The position numbers were made by a program, and so were the translations under genes. The notes under the pieces are model-generated. The model worked only from the letters and a program-made list of their open reading frames with translations, did no database searches and had not been told where the DNA came from. Of a DNA stretch of 64,000 nt, positions 34,330 through 45,446 are shown in pieces. Numbering within the stretch: position 1 is the stretch's first letter; each line of letters starts with the position of its first letter. This DNA is from Erodium maritimum (lineage: Eukaryota; Streptophyta; Magnoliopsida; Geraniales; Geraniaceae), in contig OY997593.1 of assembly GCA_963921825.1 (NCBI GenBank), positions 60,744,039 to 60,808,038 of the forward strand. The letters run 5' to 3'.

Positions 34330-35692
34330 AAATCTTTTCCAAGTTACCGCCACAAAACCCTAGAGATAGAGAATTGGGCGACGACTATGGTTCTCCTTCG
34401 TCGTCGAGTGATTTGTTCTTTGGGGATGATTATCGCTATGGGAGGCCAATCATCAAGCATGGAGGTTTCATGTGCTCTTCCCCGGTCGTATTTGGTAAGT
34501 TGTTGGAGTGGTTTGGGTTTGTTGGGTGTTTGCAGGTGGTGGTCGGCAACAATGAGAGGGGTCGATGGCTTTTGTTTTCCGGTGGTGGTGGACGAGAAAT
34601 CATGGGGAGGATATGCGGTTTGACCTTGAGAGGACAGGTAGACCCAATGACGGATAAGGGAACGACCCAACCGAGACCTACGGGACCGTTGATGGCGGAT
34701 AACGACGGTGGCAGCGAGGGATATTATGGCGACTCTAGTGCCAGTGTCATTTGGTAGGATGAGGTGGTCAGGCGGCCGACCACCGGTGGTGGTGGACGAT
34801 ACAAAACATCAGGAAGTTGTTGGTCAAGGCGACGTCGGGGTGATCTCGGGTGAGCAAGCCGACAACGCTACCAGCGACGAAGGACAGAGTGGATGCAGCG
34901 AGAGAAATTGGTCTGCGCTTCGAACTACACTTGTTGTCCGTCTAACTGAAGAGTGGACATGCACCGTAAGGACTGGTCCTCAATCAACGACAGGAGGTAC
35001 CTTTTTTGCTGGTAGAGATCAGATGTTCAATAGTCCGACGTTAACCTTGAGCATTGACTTAGAGGGACATGCGAAGTCCAATGGAGGGACACCACAACCG
35101 GCGAGGGGCGGAATGCACCCTCGCCTCGATCAATGAGGACTTCGTGATCCAGTGGGGGGTCTGTCGGTAATACCGCCTCATTGGACGTATGGTGGCATCG
35201 GTTCCACCAAGTATCGGCGCTGCATTCTTCAATCGGATCGGGAATCAGCATTTTTACGTTTCTAAAGGCCCTCATTATCATCAGAGGGTGGACGACGTCA
35301 GCTGGCTCCTCGGGAGGATGCATAGTCCAATTGAGCCATTTTAGTGCCTGGTTACAAGGTTGCACAAGCTGTTTCTCTTGGGCTTCAGTAATATACTAGA
35401 GCACGGTAAAGAGTCGATTTGTGCTTGTTCAGAACATAGGGTTCACTTGGCTCTACTACACAGTCTTCAACCGCAGTAACGGTTGCCTCGACGGCTATCC
35501 CAGCATTCTCCTGTCGACGCCCTTGAAACACTCCAGTGAAAGAGTACTTTTACATTTAGCAGTTGTTTTATTCTATTTCCTTGCACTTATTCAATTATTA
35601 GCTGTCTCTTTTGGGTGACCTGTTTAGGGACTGTACCCTCGGAGATTTTCTTTTATTAATATATTACTCTCGTCACCCGCTCAAAAAAAATT
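34330..35692 (+). mobile_element. Probable LINE deletion derivative (copy C)
   Basis: Begins near ACAAAACCCTAGAG and ends ATTAATATATTACTCTCG...CCGCTC plus eight A residues (35683-35690), similar to the ATTAATGTATTATCTCATTG...TTC-poly(A) end of copy D. Its 3' half matches copy B. Sequence after the tail (TTTATAGTCAATCAT) loosely resembles TTATAATCAACACAT upstream near 34300, but not well enough to claim a target duplication. Reading frames at 34374-34757 and 34708-35136 have no recognised domain. Confidence 0.6.
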
Positions 35693-36762
35693 TATAGTCA
35701 ATCATATTGAGTTTTCAGTATATAATATATACAATTTTATTTTGAAAAAAACAAGAACCCCAAAAATAAATAATTTCAATGTTTTGTGGTTATTTGTTTA
35801 AAAAGAATTAAGATTGTAACTACAAAAATTTAGCAAAAATAAATTATTCTTTGATAAAATAACAATAGGAAGGATAAATGGAAGCATAACGCTGTCATAA
35901 CTTATAACTTATTAAGTTACGTCATTAAAAAAGTTGATGCTTTCTTTGAGGAGAAGGAGTGTCTCCATAAGCAATGATCTCTTCAAAGTTGATGCTTTCT
36001 TTGATAATGATTTAGTGTTGTGAGTGCCGATGCCTTTCTATTAAAAGAAGAAATACTTGTCTTGTGTTTCCAATTCTATGCCAAATAGAACCAGAACGCG
36101 GACCCATGTGTGGATCGTGACGCGACATTAATTATACTAAACCGTTTCTATCATTACACTACAAAAAGCTGATTATTTTCTAAACCAAAACATTGACTAA
36201 TCATCATTAAGTCCCTTTTCCAAATTAAAGACCTGCACGTGAGTGAGGATATATGTTGGAGGATTGGATTCATTTGCATCGGTCAAAAGCTTCATAATGA
36301 GTTAATAGTACACTGTATCGTGTGGGCCTGAGTCCGTTTGTTCTAGGCAGTGTCGTAGTCTTAATTGGGCCTTTACTACAGCCCACCACAATTCTTGGCC
36401 TCCCAACCCTTTACTTCTAGCCATCCACAATGGTACTTTTTCATAAATAAAAAATCAGTTTGTGTGGTGAATGTTGAATTGTTTTTTTTGGGTTAAATGT
36501 CGAAACCTACGTTAAAGTATTTTCTAGAGTTTCTGTTGACCAGTTATTCGAATTCTGTTTAAACAAATAATCTTCCCTTTGCATGACAAGAACGTTGTAA
36601 GTGAATCACGTACCAAACAAAATGACAATAACAATCATCCAATGTCTAAAAAAAACCTTTCATCAGGCGAATTGTTAAAACACAAGAGGAGAATTAGTCG
36701 GTTTAATTGGATTAAATTTGATGTTGACTAACAAATAAACTACTTGGAATGAGTTGGCAAGG
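35693..36762. other. AT-rich spacer
   Basis: No gene seen. AAGTTGATGCTTTCTTTGA occurs twice (about 35931-35950 and 35985-36004), a small direct repeat. The last part should contain the 3' UTR of the peptide gene that ends at 36763. Confidence 0.5.
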
Positions 36763-37062
36763 TTATATTCCATAAGTCCATTGTGCATTAACATCCATCA
36801 TTCCATCATCGTCCGCAAATGTGACACCATCTCCGTTTCTAAAATTCACCCTGCAAATAATCAACAAATCCTATTATCATTATTATGTGAAACAAGTGTT
36901 TGATTGCGCCGTTACAGACGAAACGTAGACATAATGTGATGATTACCAGCTCGTAACATCGGCGTCTGGATCTTGTGTCATCTGATTTGATTGTGCCATA
37001 ACCCAAGGCGTTGATAGTAGCAGTAGACACAAGAGCAAGACAATCACTGGTACCTTCGCCAT
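36763..37062 (-). CDS. Putative small secreted peptide, 67 residues, family unknown
   Basis: Two exons, 37062-36947 and 36850-36763, join in frame through a GT-AG intron of 96 bp; the split codon is TG|G (Trp). Residues 1-24 form a classic signal peptide: basic start (Met-Ala-Lys), a hydrophobic core of Val/Leu/Ile with one Cys, then VMAQ as the likely cleavage site. The mature part of about 43 residues has no Cys, is acidic (eight Asp, one Arg) and ends AQWTYGI. Two motifs, DPDADVTSW and NGDGVTFADDDGMMD, stand out. A TATA-like box at 37146-37153 lies 84 bp upstream of the start. I do not recognise the family; it does not show the core motifs I know of CLE, CEP, PSY or RALF peptides. Alternatives: a remnant of a longer gene, or a chance frame. 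The clean signal peptide, the intron keeping phase and the TATA box argue for a real gene. Confidence 0.6.
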
Positions 37063-37145
37063 CTTCGATTTCTTGTTATAATAATTATTGATTTATTATG
37101 TGAAACAAGTGTTTGCTTCAAGTGAGAATCGAGTGATCATTTGTG

Positions 37146-37153
37146 TATAAATA
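37146..37153 (-). promoter_or_regulatory. TATA-like box of the small peptide gene
   Basis: TATTTATA on the minus strand, 84 bp before the ATG at 37062. This leaves room for a transcription start about 30 bp downstream and a 5' UTR near 50 nt. Confidence 0.5.
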
Positions 37154-37442
37154 GCATTTTCGTTTACTAAAAGAAGAATGGTCAAATTGCGGTTTCAATT
37201 GGAACCACTACTTTCCTTATTTTCTTCTCCTAGGAAGAGGTGATGACATTGACGTCTGATGATTTAAATTCGGTTAGAAAAAACAATTATTTCTTCTTCT
37301 TTTTTCCACCTTAAAATGTTCGTCGGTTATAAGGGATCTTATAACGGCTAACAAACTATATAGTAAGAGGTTGTTGGGCAAGTCTAGTTCACCATTTCCA
37401 GATATTTATGATTGGGGCAATAAATTGCCAATGTACCACACC

Positions 37443-37845
37443 TTTTTTTTTATCAACAAAAATAACGATTTTATTCATCCCAAATGAAAAACTCCGAAGG
37501 AGAATTACAAAAGGAAGAAGAGGGGAAACAAAGAGAGAAGAACTGAAAAAGACAACGAAGAATTAACCGATGTCTTGAAACATCTTGATGGTGTCTTTCT
37601 CGCTGTAGGAAGAGGAGAAACCCAAGGATTTGCAAAGAGCCCATGCTCGCTTAGCTTCGAGCATCTTACGGAGAGAGTGAGAAGGACTAACGTCTTTGAG
37701 CGCCTTTAAGAGCTTTGAACGACTGTTCCTAACACGCTTATTCTTTTGTTTAGGCCGAGGTAGAAGTAAGTCAGTGTCTAAAACGGGAGAGTGGAGGTCG
37801 GCGATGAAGAACGAAAAAGACACCTTATATCATCTCGGCTCTCGT
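37443..37845 (-). mobile_element. 5'-truncated retroposon with ORF1-like end
   Basis: A T run at 37443-37451 marks a minus-strand poly(A) tail, preceded on that strand by AATAAAATCGTTATTTTTGTT. Sequence outside the tail (GTACCACACC) resembles GTTACACACC near 37843 at eight of ten bases, a weak target duplication. The minus-strand frame 37823-37563 (86 codons) is Lys/Arg-rich with EAKRAWALCKSLGF, which resembles the C-terminal end of some plant LINE ORF1 proteins. It is probably a fragment rather than a host gene. Confidence 0.4.
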
Positions 37846-38347
37846 TACACACCTTATCTTGCTTGTTGGGACGAGAAATTGATACTGAAGCTTCAATTGA
37901 AATTCAAGAATTGTCGGTCCCTCACCGACATTGCTAGTTCTTCAACGAGTGAAGGAAGTCAAAGCAAATTCTTTCCATTTTGAAAATATCAAATATCGCG
38001 TGGATCTAAAATCAAGATATATTCCCACTAAGTTCAACACTGTTTAAGTTTGATGTTGTTTTCTGTTATCATATAACAAGTCTTAAGTTTATTGTGATCT
38101 TGCGAAAATGGTTTATTGTGTAATACCTGTTTGTGAAGTCAATCCAATAGTTATAGTAGACTTGGTTGGAGCTAAGAAGCCTATACACCCACTTAAGGAT
38201 CACTCAACAACAAATGCATACACTAATTTTATTAATAATAAAATATTAAATTTATAAAGTTACATATAATCTATTATACACCTATAATCAAAATTAACAT
38301 ATGACATACTGATACAATAAGAATAAATCGGTCATCCTAGCCACACA
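37846..38347. other. Spacer without recognised features
   Basis: No gene or repeat boundary seen up to the hAT-like element. AT-rich. Confidence 0.45.
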
Positions 38348-38816
38348 GACCTAAATAGGGTTGAACATCGATCGGTACCCGTCCCAAAAGGCCATACCCA
38401 TTAACCAAACAGTGATTCCCGTGTATCTAAAACTCATAACCATAACCATCACCGATTATTGTGGGGAAGCTGATAACCGGCCAAGCTACCTACCGGGCGG
38501 TGACGATTATAACCGGCACACAAGACCCAATGGGCTATATGTTGGGCCTTCACAATATAACCCAAAATACAACATTCTTCAAACACATTTTTACAAACCT
38601 ACAATTGAACTTCACAAACCTGCTATTTTCAATAATTCAAACACAAATATTTCTAGAACTAATAACTCACATATTCATCGTCTTACAATACAGGTTTCAG
38701 GAACCAATTTTGAAGTTTACAACACAAACAATTCAAGAACAATAAATTCAGTATGACTAAACTACTAAAAACAAGTGGGCTACTAAACAAATGGACTCAA
38801 TAAAACTAATAAAACT

Positions 38817-40672
38817 TTTGGCAAAGGTTCTTTCTAGACAACTAAAGCGAGTGATTGATGGGCTGGTCAGTGACACACAATCAGGCTTTATTGGGGGGAG
38901 GCAGATTATGGATGGAGTCCTGATAGCATCAGCGGTAATTCGGTATCTGCGCAAGTCAAAAGAAGAGGCTCTTATCTTTAAATTGGACTTCGAAAAGGCG
39001 TATGACTGTGTTAGTTGGGAGTACTTGGATCATTGCTTCGTAGAAATGGGCTTTGGTAACAGATGGAGAGGTTGGATGTCTCACTGCTTTGCAGCTCATA
39101 TTTCTGTTTTGGTGAATGGGTCCCCGGCCCTGGAGTTTCAGATGGAGAGGGGATTGAGACAAGGTTGCCCTCTCTCGCCTCTTTTATTTGTTCTGACAGC
39201 AGAGGGTTTGCACTTATTGTTGGTGGAAGGGGAGAGAAGGGGGAGTTAAAAGGAGTGAAACTGGGAGATAAAGGTCCTTCTATTTCTCACCTATAGTTTG
39301 CAGACGACACAATCATCTTTATTCAGGGTAGAAGGGAGTATGTGGATAATCTGAAGCAGATTCTCATAGGTTTTCAGTGCTGCTCGGGGTTAAAAATTAA
39401 TTTCGAGAAATCGAGTAGTATTGTGCTCAATCCGTCAATTTGAACTTCGAGTGGGGCGGCTGAAGCTCTGGGATGTGGCATTGGTACACTTCCGTTTACC
39501 TATTTAGGCTTCAGTTTGGGAGCAAACCCGAAGAGGATAAAGACCTGGCAGCCAATTATTGCTAAATACAAGAAGAATCTGGGCATATGGAAAGCTAAAT
39601 TCCTTGGTTTTGGAGGGAGAATCACCCTGATTAATTCCACCCTTTCTGCACTACCATTGTACTATATGTCACTAATGCAGGCTCCAGTGGGGGTTATTAA
39701 AGAACTGGAGAGGTGGCAGCGCAGGTTTCTGTGGGGGGCCTCAGAAAATAAAAGAGTCCTACACAAAGTAAGATGGGATGTCGTGTGTAAGGCTAAGAAA
39801 GAAGGGGGTTTTGGGCTCCGCAGTTTACCTAGAGTCAACCAGAGTTTATTATCCAAGTGGTGGTGGAGGTTCGCTTTTGAAGTTGATTCTTTGTGGAAAC
39901 AGGTGGTGTGTGCCCGATTTGGATGAGAAGTCTCAGATTGGTTGGGACTTAGGCAGATTGGATGTTGATGACAGGTCGTCGTGGGTGGCTCATATACAGG
40001 ATCTGGGTAAAGATCAGCATTTCAAGAGTTTATTCGGAGGGATGGGGGCTGAGGTGGTCGGTCGGATACGACAATAGGGTGAGATTTTGGCTTGATATTT
40101 GGTTGGGGGAGACGCCTTTGAAGGATAGGTTCAACCAGATCTTCCATCCATCGGGTAAACGGTTTGCTTCAATTTCGGAAGTGTGGGATGGCAATGAATG
40201 GGATTTAGATTTGGCGCGTGCCCCGAGAGGCAGGGAGGTCCCCTTGTATGAGGCCCTCTTAGATATTTTGAGACCGGTCTCTTTGCCAGCCAGTGGAGTA
40301 GAGGATAGATGCTTCTGGGTTCCTGATGCTAAATGGTTCTCAGTGAGTAAATGTTATAAGGCCTTGGGTGTAAGTGGAGAGGAGAGGCTGTGGGCTAGGG
40401 TCCTTTGGTCTCCGGGGTTACCGCCAAAGGTGGCAGCCTTCTTGTGGCTTTGTTGCCATGATGCGGTCCCAACTTCGATGTTTCTAGAAAGAAGGGGTGT
40501 TCCGATCCCAATCCACCAGTGTTGGTGCTTCTTTTGTGGGCTGAAGTTTGAAGATGTCAATAATTTTCTAGTTCAATGTGACTCTGTGTGGTTGATCTGG
40601 TCAGGAGTTGTCAGGTGGTGGGGTCTACGCTGGGCTATAGCCCCTTCTGTTCAGAACCTGTTAGTTTCCTAG
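38817..40672 (+). pseudogene. LINE ORF2: reverse transcriptase and zf-RVT domain, disrupted
   Basis: The reverse transcriptase shows LSRQLKRVIDGLVSDTQSGF, FKLDFEKAYDCVSWEYLD, GLRQGCPLSPLLFVL and the catalytic FADDTIIF, then LPFTYLGFSLGANPK and FGGRITLINSTLSALPLYYM. The C-terminal zinc-binding region carries LWARVLWSPGLPPKVAAFLW and CFFCGLKFEDVNNFLVQC, in which the usual His is Asn. Damage: a frameshift near 39235, a TAG at 39294-39296 just before FADD (probably from CAG), a TGA near 39441 and a frameshift near 39925-39962. It is dead as a protein. Confidence 0.9.
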
Positions 40673-41133
40673 CCTTCTTTGTTATTTGGTAAGGTTAAAA
40701 AGGTGTGGATTCCTATCTGTGGCCTAGTAATATGGGAAATTTGGTTGGCAAGGAATGGTTTGAAGTTCAAGGGAGAGGTGCCTTCGGTTGAACAGGTGAT
40801 CTCTAAAATCCAGTCTGCCTCGTTCGGGCTGGTTAAGGCATCCTTTCCAGCTTTTAGCTCTATTTCTTTTGTGGGGTGGTGCAGGTACCCTTTTGTGAGC
40901 TGTAAGAGCTCCCTTCGTTCCAAAGGTTCCAAAGTTGGATGGTGATGATTTTTATGTTGGTGTTTTTATTGTTGGGATGTTCTGTTTGTTTTCAGTTTTA
41001 AGTTTAGAGCGTTGATAGTGTTAAACTGTGCGGTTGTGCACTTTGGTTGTAGCTCTATGTATTCTCGTTATAGCCGGCTTTCAGGCTACCTGTCATCTTG
41101 ACAGTGATAAATAAAACCTCACTGATCAAAAAA
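38817..41133 (+). mobile_element. 5'-truncated LINE (L1-like) nested in the hAT element
   Basis: A 14-bp direct repeat AAAACTAATAAAAC flanks it: 38803-38816 on the left and 41134-41147 after the poly(A) tail (the A bases at the junction are shared). The insert starts inside the reverse transcriptase domain, so the 5' two thirds were lost at insertion, the usual fate of LINEs. The 3' UTR ends GTGATAAATAAAACCTCACTGATC-type sequence before the A run. Confidence 0.9.
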
Positions 41134-41409
41134 AAAACTAATAAAACAAGGGACAGCCCGTGGGAATTTAAAAAAATCAGGTCATATAAAATAAACAACC
41201 GGTTGGGCGGTTTTTTCTCGGTTTGGAAGATAAAAAACCGTTCCCAACCTGAAAGCCACCGGTTTAGTAGTTTTGTAACCGTAACCGTCGTCGGTGACAC
41301 CCGTCACGGTGATTTCGGTGATGGGGACAGCCGGATACGATCGGTTTACGGTGACGGGCAGATATTTGCTCAGCCCTACACCTAAGAACACCTCCAATGA
41401 TTATTATAT

Positions 41410-41882
41410 GGTTAAATATCAAAACTTACTCTTAAGTATTGGTCATGAACACTACACTACTTAACGTTTTAAAATGACAAATGCACTAACTTAAGTATTG
41501 ATCACATGATTTTGTTAGTAAAAATGGAGGGAATATTCTATTCCGTTAGTCATATGACCTCAAGTATCATATAATAAATGATAAAATGACATTTTTTCCC
41601 CATAAATATTTGACCGTTATACATTTTATAAGGAACAATAACGAGTGTACATTGGTAATGTTCTTTATAAAATATATAAAGGTCAATAATTAAGGGAAAA
41701 CGTCATTTTACCATCCATTATATGACACTTGAGGTTATATGACTAACAAAATGGAATATTCCGTCTATTTTTATTACAAAATCGTGGGACCAATACTTAA
41801 GGTAGTGCATTTGTCATTTTGAAACGTTGGGTAGTGTAGTGTTCGTGACCAATACTTACGAGTAAGTTTTGATATTTAACTC
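41410..41882. mobile_element. Foldback MITE, Mutator-like, 473 bp
   Basis: The arms pair over at least 200 bp each: GGTTAAATATCAAAACTTAC at the left against GAGTTAAATATCAAAACTTA read from the right, followed by GTATTGGTCA(T/C)GAACACTAC in both. A perfect 10-bp direct repeat ATTATTATAT flanks it (41400-41409 and 41883-41892). Long inverted repeats plus a 9-10 bp duplication fit the Mutator superfamily. No coding capacity. Confidence 0.85.
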
Positions 41883-42026
41883 ATTATTATATAGTAGGCT
41901 TAACAATTTTTTAGAAGAGAGAAACAAAAAATAATAATAAGATTTGAGGAGATAGAGTGTTGTTGGTTGCTAAATCCTACAACTACAACACTAGTAGGCG
42001 CAATGAGTTTTTTTAAGAGAGCGAAT

Positions 42027-43616
42027 TGTTACGCTCTGGGAGGAGATGAGTTCTACCTTCGGAGTCGTACGGCCTTAGAACGGGAGTGTGTCTCCCGGGA
42101 GTGTGTCTCCTTTCTAAGTAAGCCATTGATGAAGTAATTTAGAAGCAAGAGAGAAGACAATAGAACACAAAGGTTATGTAAACTATACTTTATTGTGTGT
42201 CAATGAAAGATAGAATACAAAGGATGCATGTTTGGTGGATGCACCCATGGGTGATGGTGAATTATGAGAGAATGAAAGGTAACCTATACAATAGAGAGGG
42301 TCATCTATATATAGGGTAGTGATGGACGAAATCCTAGCCTAAAGGGGATAGGTTTCGGCCAAGCAAGGTGGATTACGATTCCTAATCCATCTTGGGCTTG
42401 GTTTGGACCAAGAGATGATCCAAACCCTCATTTCCTTGGTTATTCGCTGATTTGGAATCCAATTTGGAAAGGAATAAGAGCTGGCCAAGGTTGGCAAGGG
42501 TTTCCTAGTCAATTTAGGAAACCTTGTGATGATGAGTTGGCTTTGAAGGACTTTCCTAGTTTGTCTAGGAGAGCTTGGCTGCGTTTTGTAGAGCTGGCCG
42601 AGTGGAATCGCACGCAAGGGGCCGAGAGACAGAGGGGCGCGCGCAAGGATTTGAGCACGGGCTTGTTTTGTCGTGCTTCTGATTGGGACCGGGCCAGGCT
42701 GGTTGCTTGGCTCGGCAATGGGCCGGATCTGGCTGGCCTTGGGCGCGCATGGGGGCTGGCGACCGAGGAAAGACGTGCGGCAGGATGCGCGCGCGGGTCT
42801 GGATGGAACTAGGCCTGGCAGGCGAGCTGGCTCGGTTGGGGCCTTGAGGTCCTTGGCTTCGGGACGGTCTTGGATGTGCCTTGAGGGTGCGCGCGAAGGC
42901 AGAGGACCGAGAGGAGACGCGCACAGATGGGTGCGCGCGCGGCCAGGTTGATCCTTCCTGTTTTGGAAGGTTGCCAAAGATGGCAAGGTGCAAAGGCTTG
43001 GGCCTTGCTTGTGCTGGTTTGAGGGCTTGGTCAGGACCTTGATGTCCTCGGCTTCGGGGCGGACCCGTATGGGCTTGGTGGTCGTGTACGCGCGACGAGG
43101 ACCGAGAGGAAGCGCATGGATTGGCTTCGTCCGGTTCTGGAAACTTGCCAGACTTGGCAAGCCGCGAGGGCATGGGCCCTTGTCCGCCCAATAGGAGTCG
43201 GGCTCGGTCTTGGGCCGAGAGAGGAGGGCCAGGTTGGCCTCCTATGCGATATGGCTTGGCTGACCGAGAGGGAACGCACCAATGTGGTGGTTCGTGTGTG
43301 GTTTTGTCCCTTTCCCTTTTTAGGAAGCTTCCAATGTTGGAAAGCTTCGTGGTGAAGATGATGTAGGGGCTGGACTTGATGAGTGAGAGCCATGGAGGGG
43401 CTCGTGGATGTGGGCTCCAAGTCCTGGTTGGACAAGGAGATGTTGGTGCGGACCTTTGGTGAGGAGACGAACCATGTTGGAGTTGCGGGCTTAGATGGGT
43501 GGCCTTGACGTTGGCACGGGTCGTGAATGTTGGTGGACTCTGGCTCTGAGACGACCAAGGGCCAAAAGTAAGGTCACGGACGCGAAAAAAGTTGGTCCAA
43601 TTCTCGGACCGTGACA
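42027..43616 (+). mobile_element. Candidate solo LTR, GC-rich, 1590 bp
   Basis: Starts TGTTACGCTC and ends GGACCGTGACA, so it has TG...CA ends that are short inverted repeats, and GAAT precedes and follows it (42023-42026, 43617-43620). A TATA-like CTATATATAGG near 42304 would fit an LTR promoter; orientation is tentative. There is no primer site or coding part. The interior contains degenerate tandem units of about 180 bp. Confidence 0.6.
42958..43352. repeat. Degenerate ~180-bp tandem units with small hairpins
   Basis: Three units, near 42958, 43135 and 43318, each open with GGAA and a short inverted repeat: TTGCCAAAGATGGCAA, TTGCCAGACTTGGCAA and TTCCAATGTTGGAA. CGAGAGGA/GAGGACCGAGAGGA blocks recur between them. 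A further hairpin of the type (TGGCCAAGGTTGGCA) is at about 42482. Confidence 0.6.
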
Positions 43617-43991
43617 GAATGCTATTTATTCTTGCTACTACACCAAAACAACTACTCTTGAGTCTCCTCATTGTATTTTTGACTTTTTATCCTTTTGGAT
43701 AGAAAATTAACGGCGTCGAGTAAAGTGAAAATTTGATTATAGTTAGGTGTAATTAGGTGAGGAACGGATATAGATAGATGTAGGTAGGTAATTAACCCTA
43801 TAATGTCTCTCTGATAAAAAAAAAATTAACCCTATAATGTATTAATCGACTTTTATCCTTCATTATCGTCGTCTTTAAGTTTTTATGGTGTTGTTCGGGT
43901 ACAATCTGGTTTACAAGTCTAGCATGTGTAAAATATTGGTTACTAACTCATAATTTATTTTATACTTATGTTCCTAATTATTTTTGGAGTT

Positions 43992-44805
43992 TTTTCTTTA
44001 ACATGCGACGAGAAAGTTGTATTAATCATTCCAATCAACAGTTACACAAGTACGGTAAAGATCATGTGTTCCAGAATATGTCCAAGACCCATGTAGGTGA
44101 CATGACGCTTTTGGACTAGTAGAAGAAGTCTAATTTCCATCTGATACAAGCATAAAAAAATCCAACATCCTACTGGCAGAACAAACAAAGTCCTAAAAAA
44201 ACAAAAACAAAAACAAACAAGTAAACATGAAGATGAACATAAGAAACCTTAGAGCTTGTGATCTTGTTGTCTAGATCAGCTTGGGATGCTTCGCACGAAG
44301 GAGATAGATCAGCATGTCGTCTTGAGTCACCGCCGAGGAAAATCGTCCTAGGGTGTCGTGGAACGATACTCCCTCTTACCGTCCCTCCTGAATCCCAAAC
44401 ACACCGATCGGATAACTCCAGACCCTTCTTCATTCGTTGCAATCTGGAGGAGGGTTGTGAAGAGATCTCGTGCAAGACACCAGTTTGTTGTGGCTCCCGT
44501 CGATTAGCAGGGGTGACGACATTAGCCGGAGGCGGTGGTGGTGAAAGTGAAGCGGTGTGGTGGTGCACCGATGAGGCGGAGACCGGAGAGGAGAACCCTC
44601 AGGGGTTGGCAATGGCGGCTCTCCATTTGGAGGTAAGGACTCAGAGATAGAGGAGACGGAGAGGACAACATCGACAGTAGAAGACAAGGTCATGGTGGCA
44701 GGATGGATGATGACGACTAAAGAGAGGAGATGGAGGAAAAGACCCTAAAAACTCCAGAGAGAGTTTTTACAATCTCTTACACTCAATTTACATCCACAAC
44801 TAATT
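43992..44805 (-). mobile_element. Short A-tailed retroposon, LINE deletion derivative (copy E)
   Basis: AATTATTTTTGGAGTT (43976-43991) and AATTACTTTTGGAGTT (44806-44821) match at 15 of 16 bases and flank the element. The left end is T-rich (minus-strand A tail AAAGAAAAA after ATTAATACAACTTTCTCGTC). A minus-strand frame at 44693-44430 (87 codons) is Ser/Pro/His-rich with no recognised domain and begins after a TTTTTAGGGTCTTTTCC 5' region, resembling the other copies. Confidence 0.78.
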
Positions 44806-44821
44806 AATTACTTTTGGAGTT

Positions 44822-45206
44822 AGATATAGTGTGTGAAGTAATTGTCATCTTGTTAGCACTAAAGGATGTATAATTAACTTGCAATCTAATAGTTAAAACG
44901 AAAAAAAAAACCCCAATAAATGTATACGGATTTTATGCTTTTTTATTTAGTCAATATATACGGAAAAAAAAATTAAAATTGAATAAGCTTAAAAATATAA
45001 TTATGTGCAATGCAAGTGACAAGTTAGTACAATTTTATAACCATTTTGGCTGCATGTGATGTATGCAACTTTCTCACAAAACATATTATGTTTTATATAA
45101 CGATGTGTTTTGTTAAGGTATGACAATGTTAGGATAAATTGGTTTGTAAATAACACTAGTTTTTAACACATAAGAGTAGTAAATGTCATTAACCATACCA
45201 AACGCA
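44822..45206. other. AT-rich spacer
   Basis: No gene, repeat boundary or regulatory element seen. Confidence 0.45.
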
Positions 45207-45214
45207 CCCTCAAG

Positions 45215-45438
45215 TAGTGGCGGAGCCAGCTTTTTCAATGAGGTGGGCACCAAATTTTTTCCAATGATAATACAGGACGTTAAAAAAAATGAGGGGGGCA
45301 CAATTACGAAATTAGAATGGATTAAGTTTTTATCTTTGAAAAAAATCGAATATAAGTAATAATTTATCAAAAAAAATTGAGGGGGGCACGTACCCCCCCC
45401 CCCCCCCCCCCCTTGGGGCCCATATGGCTCCGCCCTTA
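45215..45438. mobile_element. hAT-like MITE, 224 bp, perfect 8-bp target duplication
   Basis: CCCTCAAG flanks both sides (45207-45214 and 45439-45446). The ends read TAGTGGCGGAGCCA and, reversed, TAAGGGCGGAGCCA (12 of 14). A long C run (about 45391-45412) lies inside. The GGCGGAGCCA terminus recurs in many plant genomes, from general knowledge. Confidence 0.88.
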
Positions 45439-45446
45439 CCCTCAAG

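Larger units (their letters stand above)
38356..41378. mobile_element. Non-autonomous hAT-like element split by a LINE
   Basis: Ends are TAGGGTTGAACATCGATCGG and, on the other strand, TAGGGCTGAGCAAATATCTG, an imperfect inverted repeat of the TAGGG-type seen in plant hAT elements. The flanking 8-mers GACCTAAA (38348-38355) and CACCTAAG (41379-41386) match at six bases. Without the LINE the element is about 0.7 kb, has no transposase and is rich in ACCGG/CCGGT motifs near both ends. Confidence 0.7.

Noticed and set aside
35931-36004. AAGTTGATGCTTTCTTTGA repeat as a target duplication
   Set aside because: Only about 35 bp lie between the copies and there is no element structure, so it is a simple local duplication.
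42565-43671. Open frame of 368 codons on the minus strand
   Set aside because: It lies almost wholly in the GC-rich solo LTR candidate, is Pro/Ser/Arg-rich without a domain, crosses the element's border, and other frames of the same stretch are also open. GC content explains it.
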